Positions 49,510-58,976 are shown, counted from the first letter of the stretch. The stretch: DNA of 64,000 bases from an uncultured Oscillibacter sp. (GCA_910576865.1 CAJTKE010000004.1:104737-168736); one strand, 5' to 3'. Numbers and translations are program-made. Notes: generated by a model from the letters alone, not told the origin.

Positions 49510-52158
49510 GTGGCTTCCTCATCACAGAAGAAACCCGCCGCCAAGAAATCCGGCGGCAGATCCACCGCGAAAAAGCCCCCCCAGAAGCAGCCCGTCCGCC
49601 GGGAGGTCACCGGCGGCGTGCTGCTGGTGCTGGCCCTGTGCGTCTTCGTGGGCTATTTCGGCGTCAACGCCCTGTTTCTGGACTTTTTCGCCAAGCTCCT
49701 GAAGGGCCTCTTCGGCTACGGATACTGGCTGGCGGGGCCCGCCCTGGTGCTGGCGGGGCTCATCCTGATCTTCCACCGGGGCCGCCCCGTCCAGCTGCGG
49801 ACCACCTGCGCCCTGCTGCTGCCGCCGCTGCTGGGGTCCCTGGCCCATCTGGTGCTGTGCAGGGAGGAGTACGAGCCCTCCTTCTTCAAAATGCTGAGCG
49901 CCATCTGGGCCGACGGCGTGGCGCTGAAATCCGGCGGGGCCGTCTCCGGCGTGCTGGCCAACGGGTCCGCCGCCGTCTTCTCCCCCCTGGCGTCCACGAT
50001 TCTGTTCACGGTTCTGTTCGTGGCCCTGCTCTTTGTCTCCCTGCGGCTGACCCTGGCGGCGTTTGACGGCTGGCGGCGGGCGAGGATTCCCTATGAGGAG
50101 CAGCCCGAGCCCGCCATCCGGGTGACCCCCGCGGACCCGCCCCGGCGGCAGGCCCGGACCGGCCCCAAGCCCCAGATCGACATCCCCCTGGACGGGGAGG
50201 AGCGGCCCGTGAGGCCGGAGCGCTCCGGGAAGTTCACCGGCTTCTTCCGCCACAAGGCGGAGAGCCAGCCCACCCCGGATCAGGTTCTCCGGGCCCAGAC
50301 GGCCCCCGAGCCCAAGCCCGCTCCCGTCCCTGAGCCGGAGCCCGCGGAAACGCCCCGGGCGGCGATTCCCGTGCCGCCTCCCGTTTCGGTGCCGGAGCCG
50401 GTTCCCCCCGCCGTCCCCGTGACGCCGGAGCCCGTCCGGCTGCCGGCGGAGCCGGAACCCGCCAAGGCGGCGGAGCCGGTCCCGCCTCCGCCTCCGGAGC
50501 CCGTTCCCGCGCCGGAGCCCGCGCCCCCGCCGGAGCCCCTGCCCACGGCGGAGGCCTTCACCCGGGGCGGCAAGGCCGAGACGGCCAAGGAGGTGGCGGA
50601 GCAGACCGCCGCCGTGGCCGCGGAGATCGCCCGGAAGCTGGCCACGGAGGAGGGGGCCTATCCCTATCCCCCGGTGGACCTGCTGCGGGCGGGCCAGGGG
50701 GAGAACCACATCGAGGCCGGGGCGGAGCTGCGGAACAACTCCCGCCGCCTGGCCGAGACCCTGACCAGCTTCGGCGTGGACGCCGCCCCCGGCGACGTGA
50801 TCCACGGCCCCTCCGTCACCCGCTACGAGTTCATCCTGGAGCAGGGGGTGAAGCTCTCCAAGATCACCAATCTGGCGGACGACATCGCCCTGGCCCTGGG
50901 GGCCACGGGGGTGCGCATCGCCCCCATTCCCGACAAGATCTCCGTGGTGGGCATCGAGGTGCCCAACAAGCAGGTGACCCCGGTGCTGATCCGGGACGTC
51001 ATCGAGTCCCGGGACTTCGCCGCTCACAGGTCCAACGTGGCCTTCGCCCTGGGCCGGGACATCGGCGGGCGGAACGTCATCGGGGACATCGGGACGCTTC
51101 CCCACGTGCTCATCGCCGGAACCACCGGCTCGGGCAAGTCCGTGTGTACCAACTCCCTCATCATCAGCCTTCTCTACAAGTCCACGCCGGAGGACGTGCG
51201 CTTCATCATGGTGGACCCCAAGATGGTGGAGCTGGCCCCCTACAACGGCATCCCCCACCTGCTGATCCCCGTGGTGACGGACCCGAAGAAGGCCGCCGGG
51301 GCCCTCCAGTGGGCGGTGTTCGAGATGATGAAGCGGTACAAGACCTTTTCCGAGCACGGCGTGAAGAAGCTGGAAGAGTTCAACCAGCTGGCCGGGAGCC
51401 GGGAGGACCTGTCCCCCCTGCCCAGCGTGGTGGTGGTCATTGACGAGCTGGCGGACCTGATGCTGGTGGCGGCCAAGGAGGTGGAGGAATCCATCTGCCG
51501 GGTGGCCCAGATGGGCCGCGCCGCCGGGATGCACCTGGTCATCGCCACCCAGCGGCCCTCCGCCGACGTCATCACCGGCCTCATGAAGGCCAACATCCCC
51601 AGCCGCATCGCCTTCGCCGTGGCGTCCTCCATGGAGTCCCGGATCATCCTGGACAACGGCGGCGCGGAGAAGCTGGTGGGCCGGGGCGACATGCTCTACG
51701 CCCCCCTGGGGGCCGGGAAGCCCACCCGGGTCCAGGGCTGCTTCATCACCCCGGAGGAGATCGACCGGGTGGTGTCCTTCGTCAAGCAGACCGGAGAGGC
51801 CCAGTACGACGACGACGTCATCGCCAAAATCGAGGAGTCCGTCCAGGAGAAGGGGAACAAGGGCGGCAAGCCCGCCGCCGAGCCCCAGGAGAGCGAGGAG
51901 GACGAGCTGCTTCCCGCCGCCGTGGAGGTCATCCTGGAGACGGGGCAGGCGTCCACGTCCATGCTCCAGCGGCGGCTGAAGCTGGGCTACTCCCGGGCCG
52001 CCCGCTTGGTGGACCAGCTGGAGGAGCGGGGCTACGTGGGGCCCTTCGAGGGGTCCAAGCCCCGGCAGCTTCTCATCACCAGGGAGAAGTGGCAGGAGAT
52101 GAAGATGGGCGGCGGAGCCGCGCCGGAGCCCCCCGAGGAAGACTTCGGAGACGAATGA
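49510..52158 (+). CDS. ftsK: FtsK/SpoIIIE family DNA translocase
   Basis: 882 residues starting with GTG after CGGAGGTACATACC. A Lys-rich start is followed by four membrane helices (about 35-195), a long Pro/Glu linker (about 200-350), the alpha and RecA-like beta domains, and a C-terminal winged gamma domain (SMLQRRLKLGYSRAARLVDQ). The P-loop AGTTGSGKS is at about 536-544 and the Walker B region is VVVIDELADLM. It pumps chromosomal DNA at the septum (FtsK) or into the forespore (SpoIIIE); the two cannot be separated by sequence alone. Confidence 0.96.
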   Translation: MASSSQKKPAAKKSGGRSTAKKPPQKQPVRREVTGGVLLVLALCVFVGYFGVNALFLDFFAKLLKGLFGYGYWLAGPALVLAGLILIFHRGRPVQLRTTCALLLPPLLGSLAHLVLCREEYEPSFFKMLSAIWADGVALKSGGAVSGVLANGSAAVFSPLASTILFTVLFVALLFVSLRLTLAAFDGWRRARIPYEEQPEPAIRVTPADPPRRQARTGPKPQIDIPLDGEERPVRPERSGKFTGFFRHKAESQPTPDQVLRAQTAPEPKPAPVPEPEPAETPRAAIPVPPPVSVPEPVPPAVPVTPEPVRLPAEPEPAKAAEPVPPPPPEPVPAPEPAPPPEPLPTAEAFTRGGKAETAKEVAEQTAAVAAEIARKLATEEGAYPYPPVDLLRAGQGENHIEAGAELRNNSRRLAETLTSFGVDAAPGDVIHGPSVTRYEFILEQGVKLSKITNLADDIALALGATGVRIAPIPDKISVVGIEVPNKQVTPVLIRDVIESRDFAAHRSNVAFALGRDIGGRNVIGDIGTLPHVLIAGTTGSGKSVCTNSLIISLLYKSTPEDVRFIMVDPKMVELAPYNGIPHLLIPVVTDPKKAAGALQWAVFEMMKRYKTFSEHGVKKLEEFNQLAGSREDLSPLPSVVVVIDELADLMLVAAKEVEESICRVAQMGRAAGMHLVIATQRPSADVITGLMKANIPSRIAFAVASSMESRIILDNGGAEKLVGRGDMLYAPLGAGKPTRVQGCFITPEEIDRVVSFVKQTGEAQYDDDVIAKIEESVQEKGNKGGKPAAEPQESEEDELLPAAVEVILETGQASTSMLQRRLKLGYSRAARLVDQLEERGYVGPFEGSKPRQLLITREKWQEMKMGGGAAPEPPEEDFGDE

Positions 52159-52173
52159 ACAAATCAAGAAACA

Positions 52174-52207
52174 AGCGCCGGAGAAGACTTCCTTCTCCGG
52201 CGCTTTC
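52174..52207. terminator. bidirectional intrinsic terminator
   Basis: AGCGCCGGAGAAG / CTTCTCCGGCGCT stem; plus side followed by TTTC, minus side by TGTTTCTTGATTTG. Separates ftsK from the convergent RsgI-like gene. Confidence 0.78.
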
Positions 52208-52213
52208 CCGCGC

Positions 52214-52954
52214 TTATCCGCCGCCGTATCCGTGATGCCCGTGGTGCCCGCCGCCCCATCCGCCGCAGGACTGGGAGGCGCTTATGCCATCCGGGGAGAG
52301 GCGGTCGATCCGCTCCCAGATTTCCCGCATGGTCATCTCCCGTACGGCTTCGGGGGTGACGTCCGGGTCCAGCCGCCGCAGCTCCGCGAAGGCCCGGTAC
52401 TTTCCGCAGGAGAGCCCCATCTCATGGGCGGCGGCGGCGTCCTCCGCCGTGGCGGAATAGCAGTGGGTGTTCCCGTGACCCGCCGCGCAGGCCTCCACCT
52501 CCGAGAGGATCCGGGCGGACCGGGTGCCGTCCGGGCCCGAGACCGTGATGGACATCACCTCGTCGCCGGACAGCAGGGCCGTGATCCAGTCATGGCTCAG
52601 GATTTCCTCGATGGCGTCCGTGTAGGGCTTGTATTTCACGTCCAGCCCCTGGGCCAGGGCCCGGCCGTCCTCGTTGAAGTCCTCCACGGAGACCACGCGG
52701 TCAAAGCGGTTGACGCCCAGCTCTATGGAGGGGTTGATGTCGATGCTGATTTCCGCCACGGGGGTGAAGTAAAGCCACCGGCCCCCCATCAGCAGGAACA
52801 GGAGGCACGCCGCGGCGCAGAGGGAATACCGGCGCCCTCCGCCTCCCGCCCGGGCATATCCCCGGGTCTTTTCGGAGAGGAAGCGCCTGGTGCGCTCCTT
52901 CAGCGCCTCCTCCGCCTGAATCCGGCCGAAGAGCTCTTTGAATGTCTCATTCAT
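52214..52954 (-). CDS. RsgI-like anti-sigma factor with His/Gly-rich tail
   Basis: 246 residues. A cytoplasmic N-terminus (TFKELFGRIQAEEALKERTRRFL), one membrane helix near 48-68, then an outer RsgI-type segment (AEISIDINPSIELGVNRFDRVVSVEDFNEDG). The protein ends in a Gly/His-rich tail (GGWGGGHHGHHGYGGG). It should hold the neighbouring ECF sigma factor inactive until an outside signal, perhaps metal binding to the tail, is met; that signal is inference. I prefer the ATG at 52954, which overlaps the sigma gene stop, over the GTG at 52966. Confidence 0.78.
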   Translation of the reverse strand: MNETFKELFGRIQAEEALKERTRRFLSEKTRGYARAGGGGRRYSLCAAACLLFLLMGGRWLYFTPVAEISIDINPSIELGVNRFDRVVSVEDFNEDGRALAQGLDVKYKPYTDAIEEILSHDWITALLSGDEVMSITVSGPDGTRSARILSEVEACAAGHGNTHCYSATAEDAAAAHEMGLSCGKYRAFAELRRLDPDVTPEAVREMTMREIWERIDRLSPDGISASQSCGGWGGGHHGHHGYGGG

Positions 52955-53432
52955 AGTCGTACTCACCCCCCAGCTTTTCCCTCAGCATCTGTTTGGAACG
53001 GGTCAGAAGCGTATAGATCGTGTTGACGTTTTTGCCCAGAATCCGGCTGATCTGCGGAGCGGTATAATCCTCGAAGTAGTGCAGGTACACGACGTCCCGA
53101 TACTTCTGCGGGAGGGAGAACACGGCGTCCCAGACATCCCCGTGGTCCGGGGACGGCGGCGCCGGCCGCTCCAGCACCGCCTCCAGGGGCACGGTGCGGC
53201 TGTGGAAAAAGCTCTTCAGCAGGTCCTTGCAGGCGTTGAGGGTGACCCGGATGAACCACGCTTTTTCGTGCTCGTCGTTTTCAAAGGAAACGGAGCTGAG
53301 GACATATTTCAAAAACACGGTTTGAAATATGTCCTCGGTGTCGGCGTCATTTTTCAAATGTATCACGCAGAGCCGGCGGACGGTATCGGCGTACCGCTCG
53401 ATGGCTCTGGCCGTTTCCTGTTCGCTCCGCAT
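52947..53432 (-). CDS. ECF-type RNA polymerase sigma factor
   Basis: 161 residues with region 2 (HLKNDADTEDIFQTVFLKYV, EKAWFIRVTLNACKDLL) and region 4 (LPQKYRDVVYLHYFEDYTAPQIS, GKNVNTIYTLLTRSKQMLREKL). It overlaps the RsgI-like anti-sigma gene and lies 15 bases after a gene for an exported repeat peptide, forming a three-gene operon. It probably directs its own operon. Confidence 0.92.
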   Translation of the reverse strand: MRSEQETARAIERYADTVRRLCVIHLKNDADTEDIFQTVFLKYVLSSVSFENDEHEKAWFIRVTLNACKDLLKSFFHSRTVPLEAVLERPAPPSPDHGDVWDAVFSLPQKYRDVVYLHYFEDYTAPQISRILGKNVNTIYTLLTRSKQMLREKLGGEYDYE

Positions 53433-53447
53433 CGTGGGTTCCTTCTT

Positions 53448-53744
53448 TTATCTGTGATGTCCGCCCCGGAAGCCGTTTCCGCATCCGCCGCGGGCGCCGC
53501 GTCCGAGGCCGCAGCCCTGGCCGGGCACATGGTTGTCGCAGATTCCGTCTCCGTCCGTGTCCACGAAGCCCGCGCCGCGTCCGAGGCCGCAGCCCTGGCC
53601 GGGCACGTAGTTGTCGCAGACGCCGTCTCCGTCCGCGTCCTCAAAGCGGGGCCCGGTTCCGGGGCCCGCCGCCAGGGCCGTGGTGGCCGCCAGCGAGAGC
53701 ACGATCACCGCCGCGAAAACTCTGAAAAGCGTTTTTTTCATCAT
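53448..53744 (-). CDS. small exported protein with two Asp-rich calcium-binding-like repeats
   Basis: 98 residues. A signal peptide (FRVFAAVIVLSLAATTALAA) is followed by two near-identical 26-residue repeats with FEDADGDGVCDN and FVDTDGDGICDN, the DxDxDG pattern of thrombospondin-3/EF-hand loops, each continuing VPGQGCGLGRGA. The end is Gly-rich with GGHHR. It probably binds calcium or another metal outside the cell. First gene of an operon with the ECF sigma and RsgI-like genes; the start follows CGGAGGTACCCC. Confidence 0.75.
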   Translation of the reverse strand: MMKKTLFRVFAAVIVLSLAATTALAAGPGTGPRFEDADGDGVCDNYVPGQGCGLGRGAGFVDTDGDGICDNHVPGQGCGLGRGARGGCGNGFRGGHHR

Positions 53745-53871
53745 GGGGTACCTCCGTTGTGTTTGGTAGCCGTTCCCGGCTTCACCATTAACACGACCGG
53801 CGGGGGAGAATCCGTTCAGATTTACAAAAAATTTTTCGCCGTCCCGGCAAGGCGTTCGCTCCCTGTATCTT

Positions 53872-55920
53872 TCAGGAAAAAGTGACGTCGGCTTCGGCGA
53901 ACAGCTCCGCCATCCGCTCCGCCGTGGCGGGGCAGGTTTTCAAATCCGGGTCCCGCTCCAGCAGCGCGTCCGCCGCCCCCTGGGCCTCCTTCAAAAGCTG
54001 AGCGTCACAGCCGATGTCCGCCACCCGGAGACCCGGCAGGCCGTGCTGCCGCTGGCCGAAGAAGTCTCCGGGCCCCCGGAGGCGCAGGTCCTCCTCGGCG
54101 ATCCGGAAGCCGTCGGCGGTCTTCACCATGACCCTCAGCCTCTGGCGGGTCTCCTCGTTTTTGTTGTCGGAGACCAGGACGCAGTAGGACTGCCACGCCC
54201 CCCGGCCCACCCGGCCCCGGAGCTGGTGGAGCTGGCTGAGGCCGAAGCGCTCCGCGTTCTCCACCACCATGACGGCGGCGTTGGGCACGTCCACCCCCAC
54301 CTCGATGACGGTGGTGGACACCAGGATGTCCGTCTCCCGGGCGGTGAAGGCGGACATGACGGCGTCCTTCTCCTTCGGCTTCATCTTCCCGTGGACGAAG
54401 GCCACCCGGAGGTCCGGGAAAACCTCCCGCTGGAGCTGGGCGGCGTACTCCGTCACGGCCTTCCGGTCGTCCCCGGCCTCCTCGCTCTCGGCGACCTGGG
54501 GGCAGACGATGTAGGCCTGCCGCCCCTCCCGGACCAGCTTCCGGAGGAAGCTGTAAATCCGGGGATGGTAGCCGCTGTCCACCAGGGAGGTCTGGACGGG
54601 CCTCCGCCCCGGGGGCAGCTGGTCGATGACGGACACGTCCAGATCGCCGTAGAGAATCAGCGCCAGGGTCCGCGGGATGGGCGTGGCGGACATGACCAGG
54701 GTGTGGGGGTGGTCCCCCTTTCCCGCCAAGGCCGCCCGCTGGGCCACGCCGAAGCGGTGCTGCTCGTCCGTCACCACCAGCCCCAGCGAACGGTACTCCA
54801 CCCCGCCGGTGATCAGGGCGTGGGTGCCCACGACGAAATCGATCTCCCCCGCCGCCAGGGCGGCGGAAAGCGACCGCTTTTCCTTGGCGGTATTGGACCC
54901 GGTGAGCAGGGCGCACCGGATTCCCAGGGGCTCCATCAGGGGCCGGAGGCCCTCGTAGTGCTGCCGGGCCAGAATCTCCGTGGGGGCCATCAGCGCCGCC
55001 TGCCGGCCGTTTTTCACGGAGAAGTAGACACAGGCGGCGGCCACCATGGTCTTGCCGCTGCCCACGTCCCCCTGGCAGAGACGGTTCATGGGCCTCCCGG
55101 AAACCATGTCCGCCCGGGCCTCGCCGATACAGCGGCGCTGGGCCTCCGTCAGGGAGAAGGGCAGGGCGGCGTAAAACGCCTCCATGTCCACGGGGCCGAA
55201 GGGCTCCACCTCCACCGTCTCCCGCCGCTGCCGCAGCCGCCGGAGGCCCAGGGTGAATAAAAACAGCTCCTCGAAAGCCAGCCGCCGCCGGGCCAGGTCC
55301 AGGGCCTCGGCGCTCTCGGGGAAGTGGATGTTCTCGTAGGCGTAGCCCACCCGGCAGAGCTGGTGCTCCCGCCGGACCTCGTCCGGCAGGACGTCGGGCA
55401 GGATGTCCGCGCAGGCGTCCAGCCCCTGGCGGACGGAGCGGGAGAGGATCAGCTGGCTGACTCCGGCGGTGAGGGGGTAGACGGGGACGATGCGCCCCGT
55501 GGCCTCCCGCCGGCCCTGGGGCTCCACCACGGGGTTCGTCATCCGGCGGCGGAAAAGGTTTCCCTCCGCCTTGCCGCAGAAGACGTAGGTCTCCCCGGGG
55601 CGGAGGCTGTTCTTCAGCCAGGACTGGTTGAAGAAGGTCACGTCCAGGACCCCGGTCTCGTCCACCGCCCGGAGCTTCACCAGGTCCAGGCCCTTCCGGA
55701 CGTGGGACACCGTGGGGGCCGAGGCGATCATGGCGGCGGCGCAGGCCGTCTCCCCGGGGACCAGCTCGGCGACGCGCCGGGTCTCGGTCCGGTCCTCGTA
55801 CCGCCGGGGGAACCAGGAGACAAGATCCCGGAGGGTGCGGATGCCCAGCTTCCCCAGGGCCTTGGCCCGCTGTTCGCCGATGCCCTTGATGAAGCGCACG
55901 TCCGTTTTCAGGTCCGCCAT
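53872..55920 (-). CDS. recG: ATP-dependent DNA helicase RecG
   Basis: 682 residues, full length. An N-terminal wedge/OB domain (VRFIKGIGEQRAKALGKLG; ETACAAAMIASAPTV) precedes two helicase lobes: P-loop GDVGSGKT near residue 282, DEQHRFGVAQR, SATPIPRTLAL, ILVSTTVIEVGVDVPNA and QLRGRVGRG. It remodels stalled forks and Holliday junctions. The start is the ATG at 55920 after AAAGGAGGCG; an extension upstream has no features. Confidence 0.97.
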   Translation of the reverse strand: MADLKTDVRFIKGIGEQRAKALGKLGIRTLRDLVSWFPRRYEDRTETRRVAELVPGETACAAAMIASAPTVSHVRKGLDLVKLRAVDETGVLDVTFFNQSWLKNSLRPGETYVFCGKAEGNLFRRRMTNPVVEPQGRREATGRIVPVYPLTAGVSQLILSRSVRQGLDACADILPDVLPDEVRREHQLCRVGYAYENIHFPESAEALDLARRRLAFEELFLFTLGLRRLRQRRETVEVEPFGPVDMEAFYAALPFSLTEAQRRCIGEARADMVSGRPMNRLCQGDVGSGKTMVAAACVYFSVKNGRQAALMAPTEILARQHYEGLRPLMEPLGIRCALLTGSNTAKEKRSLSAALAAGEIDFVVGTHALITGGVEYRSLGLVVTDEQHRFGVAQRAALAGKGDHPHTLVMSATPIPRTLALILYGDLDVSVIDQLPPGRRPVQTSLVDSGYHPRIYSFLRKLVREGRQAYIVCPQVAESEEAGDDRKAVTEYAAQLQREVFPDLRVAFVHGKMKPKEKDAVMSAFTARETDILVSTTVIEVGVDVPNAAVMVVENAERFGLSQLHQLRGRVGRGAWQSYCVLVSDNKNEETRQRLRVMVKTADGFRIAEEDLRLRGPGDFFGQRQHGLPGLRVADIGCDAQLLKEAQGAADALLERDPDLKTCPATAERMAELFAEADVTFS

Positions 55921-55986
55921 GGGGAAACGCCTCCTTTCCGGTTGTCGTTCTCCTCCGATTATACTGTGGGCCGGGGCAAAAAACAA

Positions 55987-56020
55987 GGGACTTTCAGGAA
56001 CGCTTGTTCCCGAAAGTCCC
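55987..56020 (-). terminator. intrinsic terminator of folA
   Basis: Minus strand GGGACTTTCGGGAAC / GTTCCTGAAAGTCCC stem followed by TTGTTTTTTG, just before recG transcription begins. Confidence 0.88.
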
Positions 56021-56026
56021 CGCGCG

Positions 56027-56530
56027 TCAGCTGGCCATCTTCGTGTTCACGTACTCCAGGAAGCGGAATTTCAGGCCGTCCTCCTCCATGGGCTCCCCCT
56101 GGGAGGCCACCTCCCAGTTGGGCAGCTTGTCCAGGTTGGGGAAGAAGGTGTCCGACTCCTCCACCCGGGTCTCCACCCGGGTGACGTACACCCGGCGGCA
56201 GCGGGAGAGCAGGGCGGCGTAGATGCTGCCGCCGCCGATGATCCAGAGGTTCTCCGCCTCCGGCCCCCCGGCCAGGGCCAGGGCCTTCTCCGGGGAGGAG
56301 ACGCCCTCCGCCCCCTCGGGCAGGGCGGTGTCCGCCCGGGTGACGATGATGTTCCGCCGCTGGGGCAGGGGCGTGCCCCCCGTGAAGAACTCCAGCCGCT
56401 CCGGCCCCATGATGACGGTGCCGTTCCGGGTCAGGGAGTGGAAGCGCTCCAGGTCCGCGGGCAGGGAGAACAGCAGCCCCCCGTTCCGGCCGAAGGCCCA
56501 GTGCTGGTCTGCGACTACATAAGCGTTCAT
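56027..56530 (-). CDS. folA: dihydrofolate reductase
   Basis: 167 residues. Folate and NADPH motifs: YVVADQHWAFGRNGGLLFSLPADLERF (Asp near 29), NGTVIMGPERLEFF and NLWIIGGGSIYAALL. The usual VMGRKT is replaced by IMGPERLE, which removes the common Arg/Lys of the NADPH phosphate site, though the overall fold is clear. It makes tetrahydrofolate in the cytoplasm. Stands alone between recG and an AraC gene. Confidence 0.93.
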   Translation of the reverse strand: MNAYVVADQHWAFGRNGGLLFSLPADLERFHSLTRNGTVIMGPERLEFFTGGTPLPQRRNIIVTRADTALPEGAEGVSSPEKALALAGGPEAENLWIIGGGSIYAALLSRCRRVYVTRVETRVEESDTFFPNLDKLPNWEVASQGEPMEEDGLKFRFLEYVNTKMAS

Positions 56531-56569
56531 ACATTCACCTCATACTGTCTCGGGAATTTCAGCGGCTTT

Positions 56570-56598
56570 ATCTTACACATAACTATAGCAAATTTCAA
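56570..56598 (-). promoter_or_regulatory. sigma-A promoter of folA
   Basis: Minus strand TTGAAA (56593-56598), 17-base spacer, TAAGAT (56570-56575). Confidence 0.72.
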
Positions 56599-56698
56599 GA
56601 ATCCCGTGTGCCCAAATTTTGCGCCCGCGGGCCTCGGGTTTTTGCCGCTTCCGCCAAAGATGGCGGAAATCTTTTTCCAGGTTTGTTGGTTATTCGGG

Positions 56699-56727
56699 TT
56701 GCGGGCGGGCAAAAAGTGCGCTAGGAT
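56699..56727 (+). promoter_or_regulatory. sigma-A promoter of the AraC-MATE operon
   Basis: TTGCGG (56699-56704), 17-base spacer, TAGGAT (56722-56727). A TTCCGCC-6-GGCGGAA inverted repeat at about 56649-56670 lies upstream and may be an operator. Confidence 0.62.
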
Positions 56728-56763
56728 AGAGGTCACAAACCGGGAGAAGGGGGGAGATGCGCC

Positions 56764-57612
56764 ATGCCCGTCGGAGAGAACGCCGGAAAGCGGGGCTATC
56801 TGAACGAGGACTTCCGCCTCTTCCACCTGAAGGACAGCCGGGCCCAGAAGGTGGATTACCACTACCACGAGTTCGACAAGCTCATCCTCCTCCTGGGGGG
56901 GAAGGTGGCCTATCTGGTGGAGGGCGTCACCTACTTCCTCCAGCCCTGGGACATCCTGCTGGTCCAGCACAACCTGATCCACCGGCCCATCATCGACCCC
57001 TCGGAGCCCTATGAGCGGGTGGTGGTCTGGCTGGGGCGGGACTGGCTGGCCGCCCGGAGCGACCCGGGGGAGGCCCTGGACGCCTGCTTTGACGCGGCCC
57101 GCCGCCGGGGCTTTCACCTGCTGCGGGGCAGCGCGGAGCGGCGGCTCCAGTACATGGGGGCCGTCCAGCGGCTGGAGGGGGCCCTGCGCTCCACGGAGTT
57201 CGGCGCGGGGCGCCTGGCGGACACCCTCTGCCAGCAGCTTTTGATCGACGTAAACCGGGACATCCTCCGGGACCGCACGGCCCAGGAGGAGACGGACAGC
57301 TACAGGGTGGACCCCAAGATCGAGGAGATCCTCCGCTACATCGCCGCCAATCTGGACGCGGACCTGACGGTCAGCGCCCTGGCGGGGCGGTTCTACCTGA
57401 GCCGGTACTACCTGATGCACCGCTTCAAGGCCGTCACCGGCTACACCATCCACCAGTACATCAGCCAGAAGCGGCTTCTCCGGGCGGGGGAGCTGATCCG
57501 GGAAGGGGTGCCGGTGATGAAGGCGGCGGAGCAGGTGGGCTTTTCCGAGTATTCCACCTTTCTCCGGGCCTTCCGGAACACCTTCCACATGAACCCCCGG
57601 GAATTTCGATAG
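56764..57612 (+). CDS. AraC family transcriptional regulator
   Basis: 282 residues. An N-terminal cupin (YHYHEFDKLILLLGGKVAYLVEGVTYFLQPWDILLV) precedes two helix-turn-helix motifs (LTVSALAGRFYLSRYYLMHRF; AAEQVGFSEYSTFLRAFRNTF). It binds an unknown effector. Next gene, a MATE pump, begins 14 bases downstream, so it probably regulates drug or metabolite efflux. Start after GGGGGGAGATGCGCC. Confidence 0.9.
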   Translation: MPVGENAGKRGYLNEDFRLFHLKDSRAQKVDYHYHEFDKLILLLGGKVAYLVEGVTYFLQPWDILLVQHNLIHRPIIDPSEPYERVVVWLGRDWLAARSDPGEALDACFDAARRRGFHLLRGSAERRLQYMGAVQRLEGALRSTEFGAGRLADTLCQQLLIDVNRDILRDRTAQEETDSYRVDPKIEEILRYIAANLDADLTVSALAGRFYLSRYYLMHRFKAVTGYTIHQYISQKRLLRAGELIREGVPVMKAAEQVGFSEYSTFLRAFRNTFHMNPREFR

Positions 57613-57626
57613 ACTAAGGAGCACTC

Positions 57627-58976
57627 ATGGAACCCAAACCCATTCAAATTGATTTCACCAACCGGGACCTGCGGCGGCTCATCGTCCCCCTGGTCATCGA
57701 GCAGCTGCTGGCCATCACCGTGGGCCTGCTGGACTCCGTCATGGTCTCCCAGGTGGGGGAGGCGGCCATCTCCGCCGTGTCCCTGGTGGACACGGTGAAC
57801 GTGCTGCTGGTGGGGGCCTTTTCCGCCCTGGCCACCGGCGGCGCGGCCATCGCCGGGCAGTTCCTGGGCCGGCGGGAGCGGGACAAGGCCGGCCACGCCG
57901 GGGAGCAGCTGCTCCTCTTCATGCTGGAGGCCTCCCTGGCCATCATGGCCCTGTTCTACCTGGGGAAGGGCTTCGTGCTGAACGTGGTCTTCGGGCAGGT
58001 GGAGCCGGACGTGGCGGCCTACGCCAACACCTATTATCTCATCGTGGAGTCCTCCATCCCCTTCCTGGCGGTCTACAACGCCGGGGCGGCGCTGTTCCGG
58101 GTCATGGGGAACTCGAAGATCTCCATGTGGGTCTCCCTGGTGATGAACGTCATCAACGCCGCGGGAAACGCCCTTTTGATCTTCGGCCTCCGCATGGGGG
58201 TGGAGGGGGTGGCCATCCCCACGGTGGTCTCCCGGGTTTTCGCGGCGGGGGCCATGCTGGTCCTGCTCCGCCGGCCGGGCCTTGCCCTTCAGGTGGAGAG
58301 GCTCAGCCTCCGGCATGACCGCTATATCGTGCGGAACATCCTCCGCTTCGGCGTGACCAACGGCCTGGAGAGCAGCATGTTCCAGCTGGGAAAAATCCTG
58401 CTCCTCTCCACGGTGTCCGTCCTGGGCACCGCCTCCGTGGCCGCCAACGCCATCGGCAACTCCCTGGCCACCTTCCAGTGCGTGGCGGGGAACGCCCTGG
58501 GTCTTGGCATCGTGACGGTGGTGTCCCGGTGCGTGGGGGCCGGGGACTACGCCAGGGCCCGGCTGTACACGAAAAAGCTCCTCAAGGCCACCTACGCGGC
58601 CATGGACCTGTGCATTCTGCTGGTGTACCTCGCCATGCCCCTGGTCCTCCGGCTGTACAACGTCTCGCCGGAGGCGGAGGGGTATGCCCGGCAGATCGTC
58701 TGGATGCACGGCTTTGTGGGGATGCTGATCTGGCCGCTGTCCTTCACCCTGCCCCAGGCCCTCCGGGCCGCGGGGGACACCCGGTTCACCATGGTGGTCT
58801 CCTCCGTCTCCATGTGGACCATGCGGGTGGGCTTCGGCGTGCTGCTGGGGCGGGTCCTGGGCTTCGGCGTGGTGGGCATCTGGATGGCCATGTTCGCCGA
58901 CTGGCTCCTCCGCATCGCCTTCTTCCTTCCCCGGTTCCACGGGCACCGGTGGGAGGCCATGGCGCTGCAGTCTTGA
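57627..58976 (+). CDS. MATE family multidrug/metabolite efflux transporter
   Basis: 449 residues, twelve predicted helices, with MATE motifs VSLVDTVNVLLVGAFSALATGG, SIPFLAVYNAGAALFRVMGN, and a repeat in the second half (AVVSRCVGAGDYARARLY). It exports organic cations or other compounds using a Na+ or H+ gradient. It is cotranscribed with the upstream AraC gene. Its stop overlaps the next promoter. Confidence 0.93.
   Translation: MEPKPIQIDFTNRDLRRLIVPLVIEQLLAITVGLLDSVMVSQVGEAAISAVSLVDTVNVLLVGAFSALATGGAAIAGQFLGRRERDKAGHAGEQLLLFMLEASLAIMALFYLGKGFVLNVVFGQVEPDVAAYANTYYLIVESSIPFLAVYNAGAALFRVMGNSKISMWVSLVMNVINAAGNALLIFGLRMGVEGVAIPTVVSRVFAAGAMLVLLRRPGLALQVERLSLRHDRYIVRNILRFGVTNGLESSMFQLGKILLLSTVSVLGTASVAANAIGNSLATFQCVAGNALGLGIVTVVSRCVGAGDYARARLYTKKLLKATYAAMDLCILLVYLAMPLVLRLYNVSPEAEGYARQIVWMHGFVGMLIWPLSFTLPQALRAAGDTRFTMVVSSVSMWTMRVGFGVLLGRVLGFGVVGIWMAMFADWLLRIAFFLPRFHGHRWEAMALQS

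Noticed and set aside
49522..52167. 881-codon open frame antisense to ftsK
   Set aside because: High GC leaves few stops on the opposite strand; the product is His/Gly/Leu-rich with no motifs, while the plus strand is a clear FtsK.
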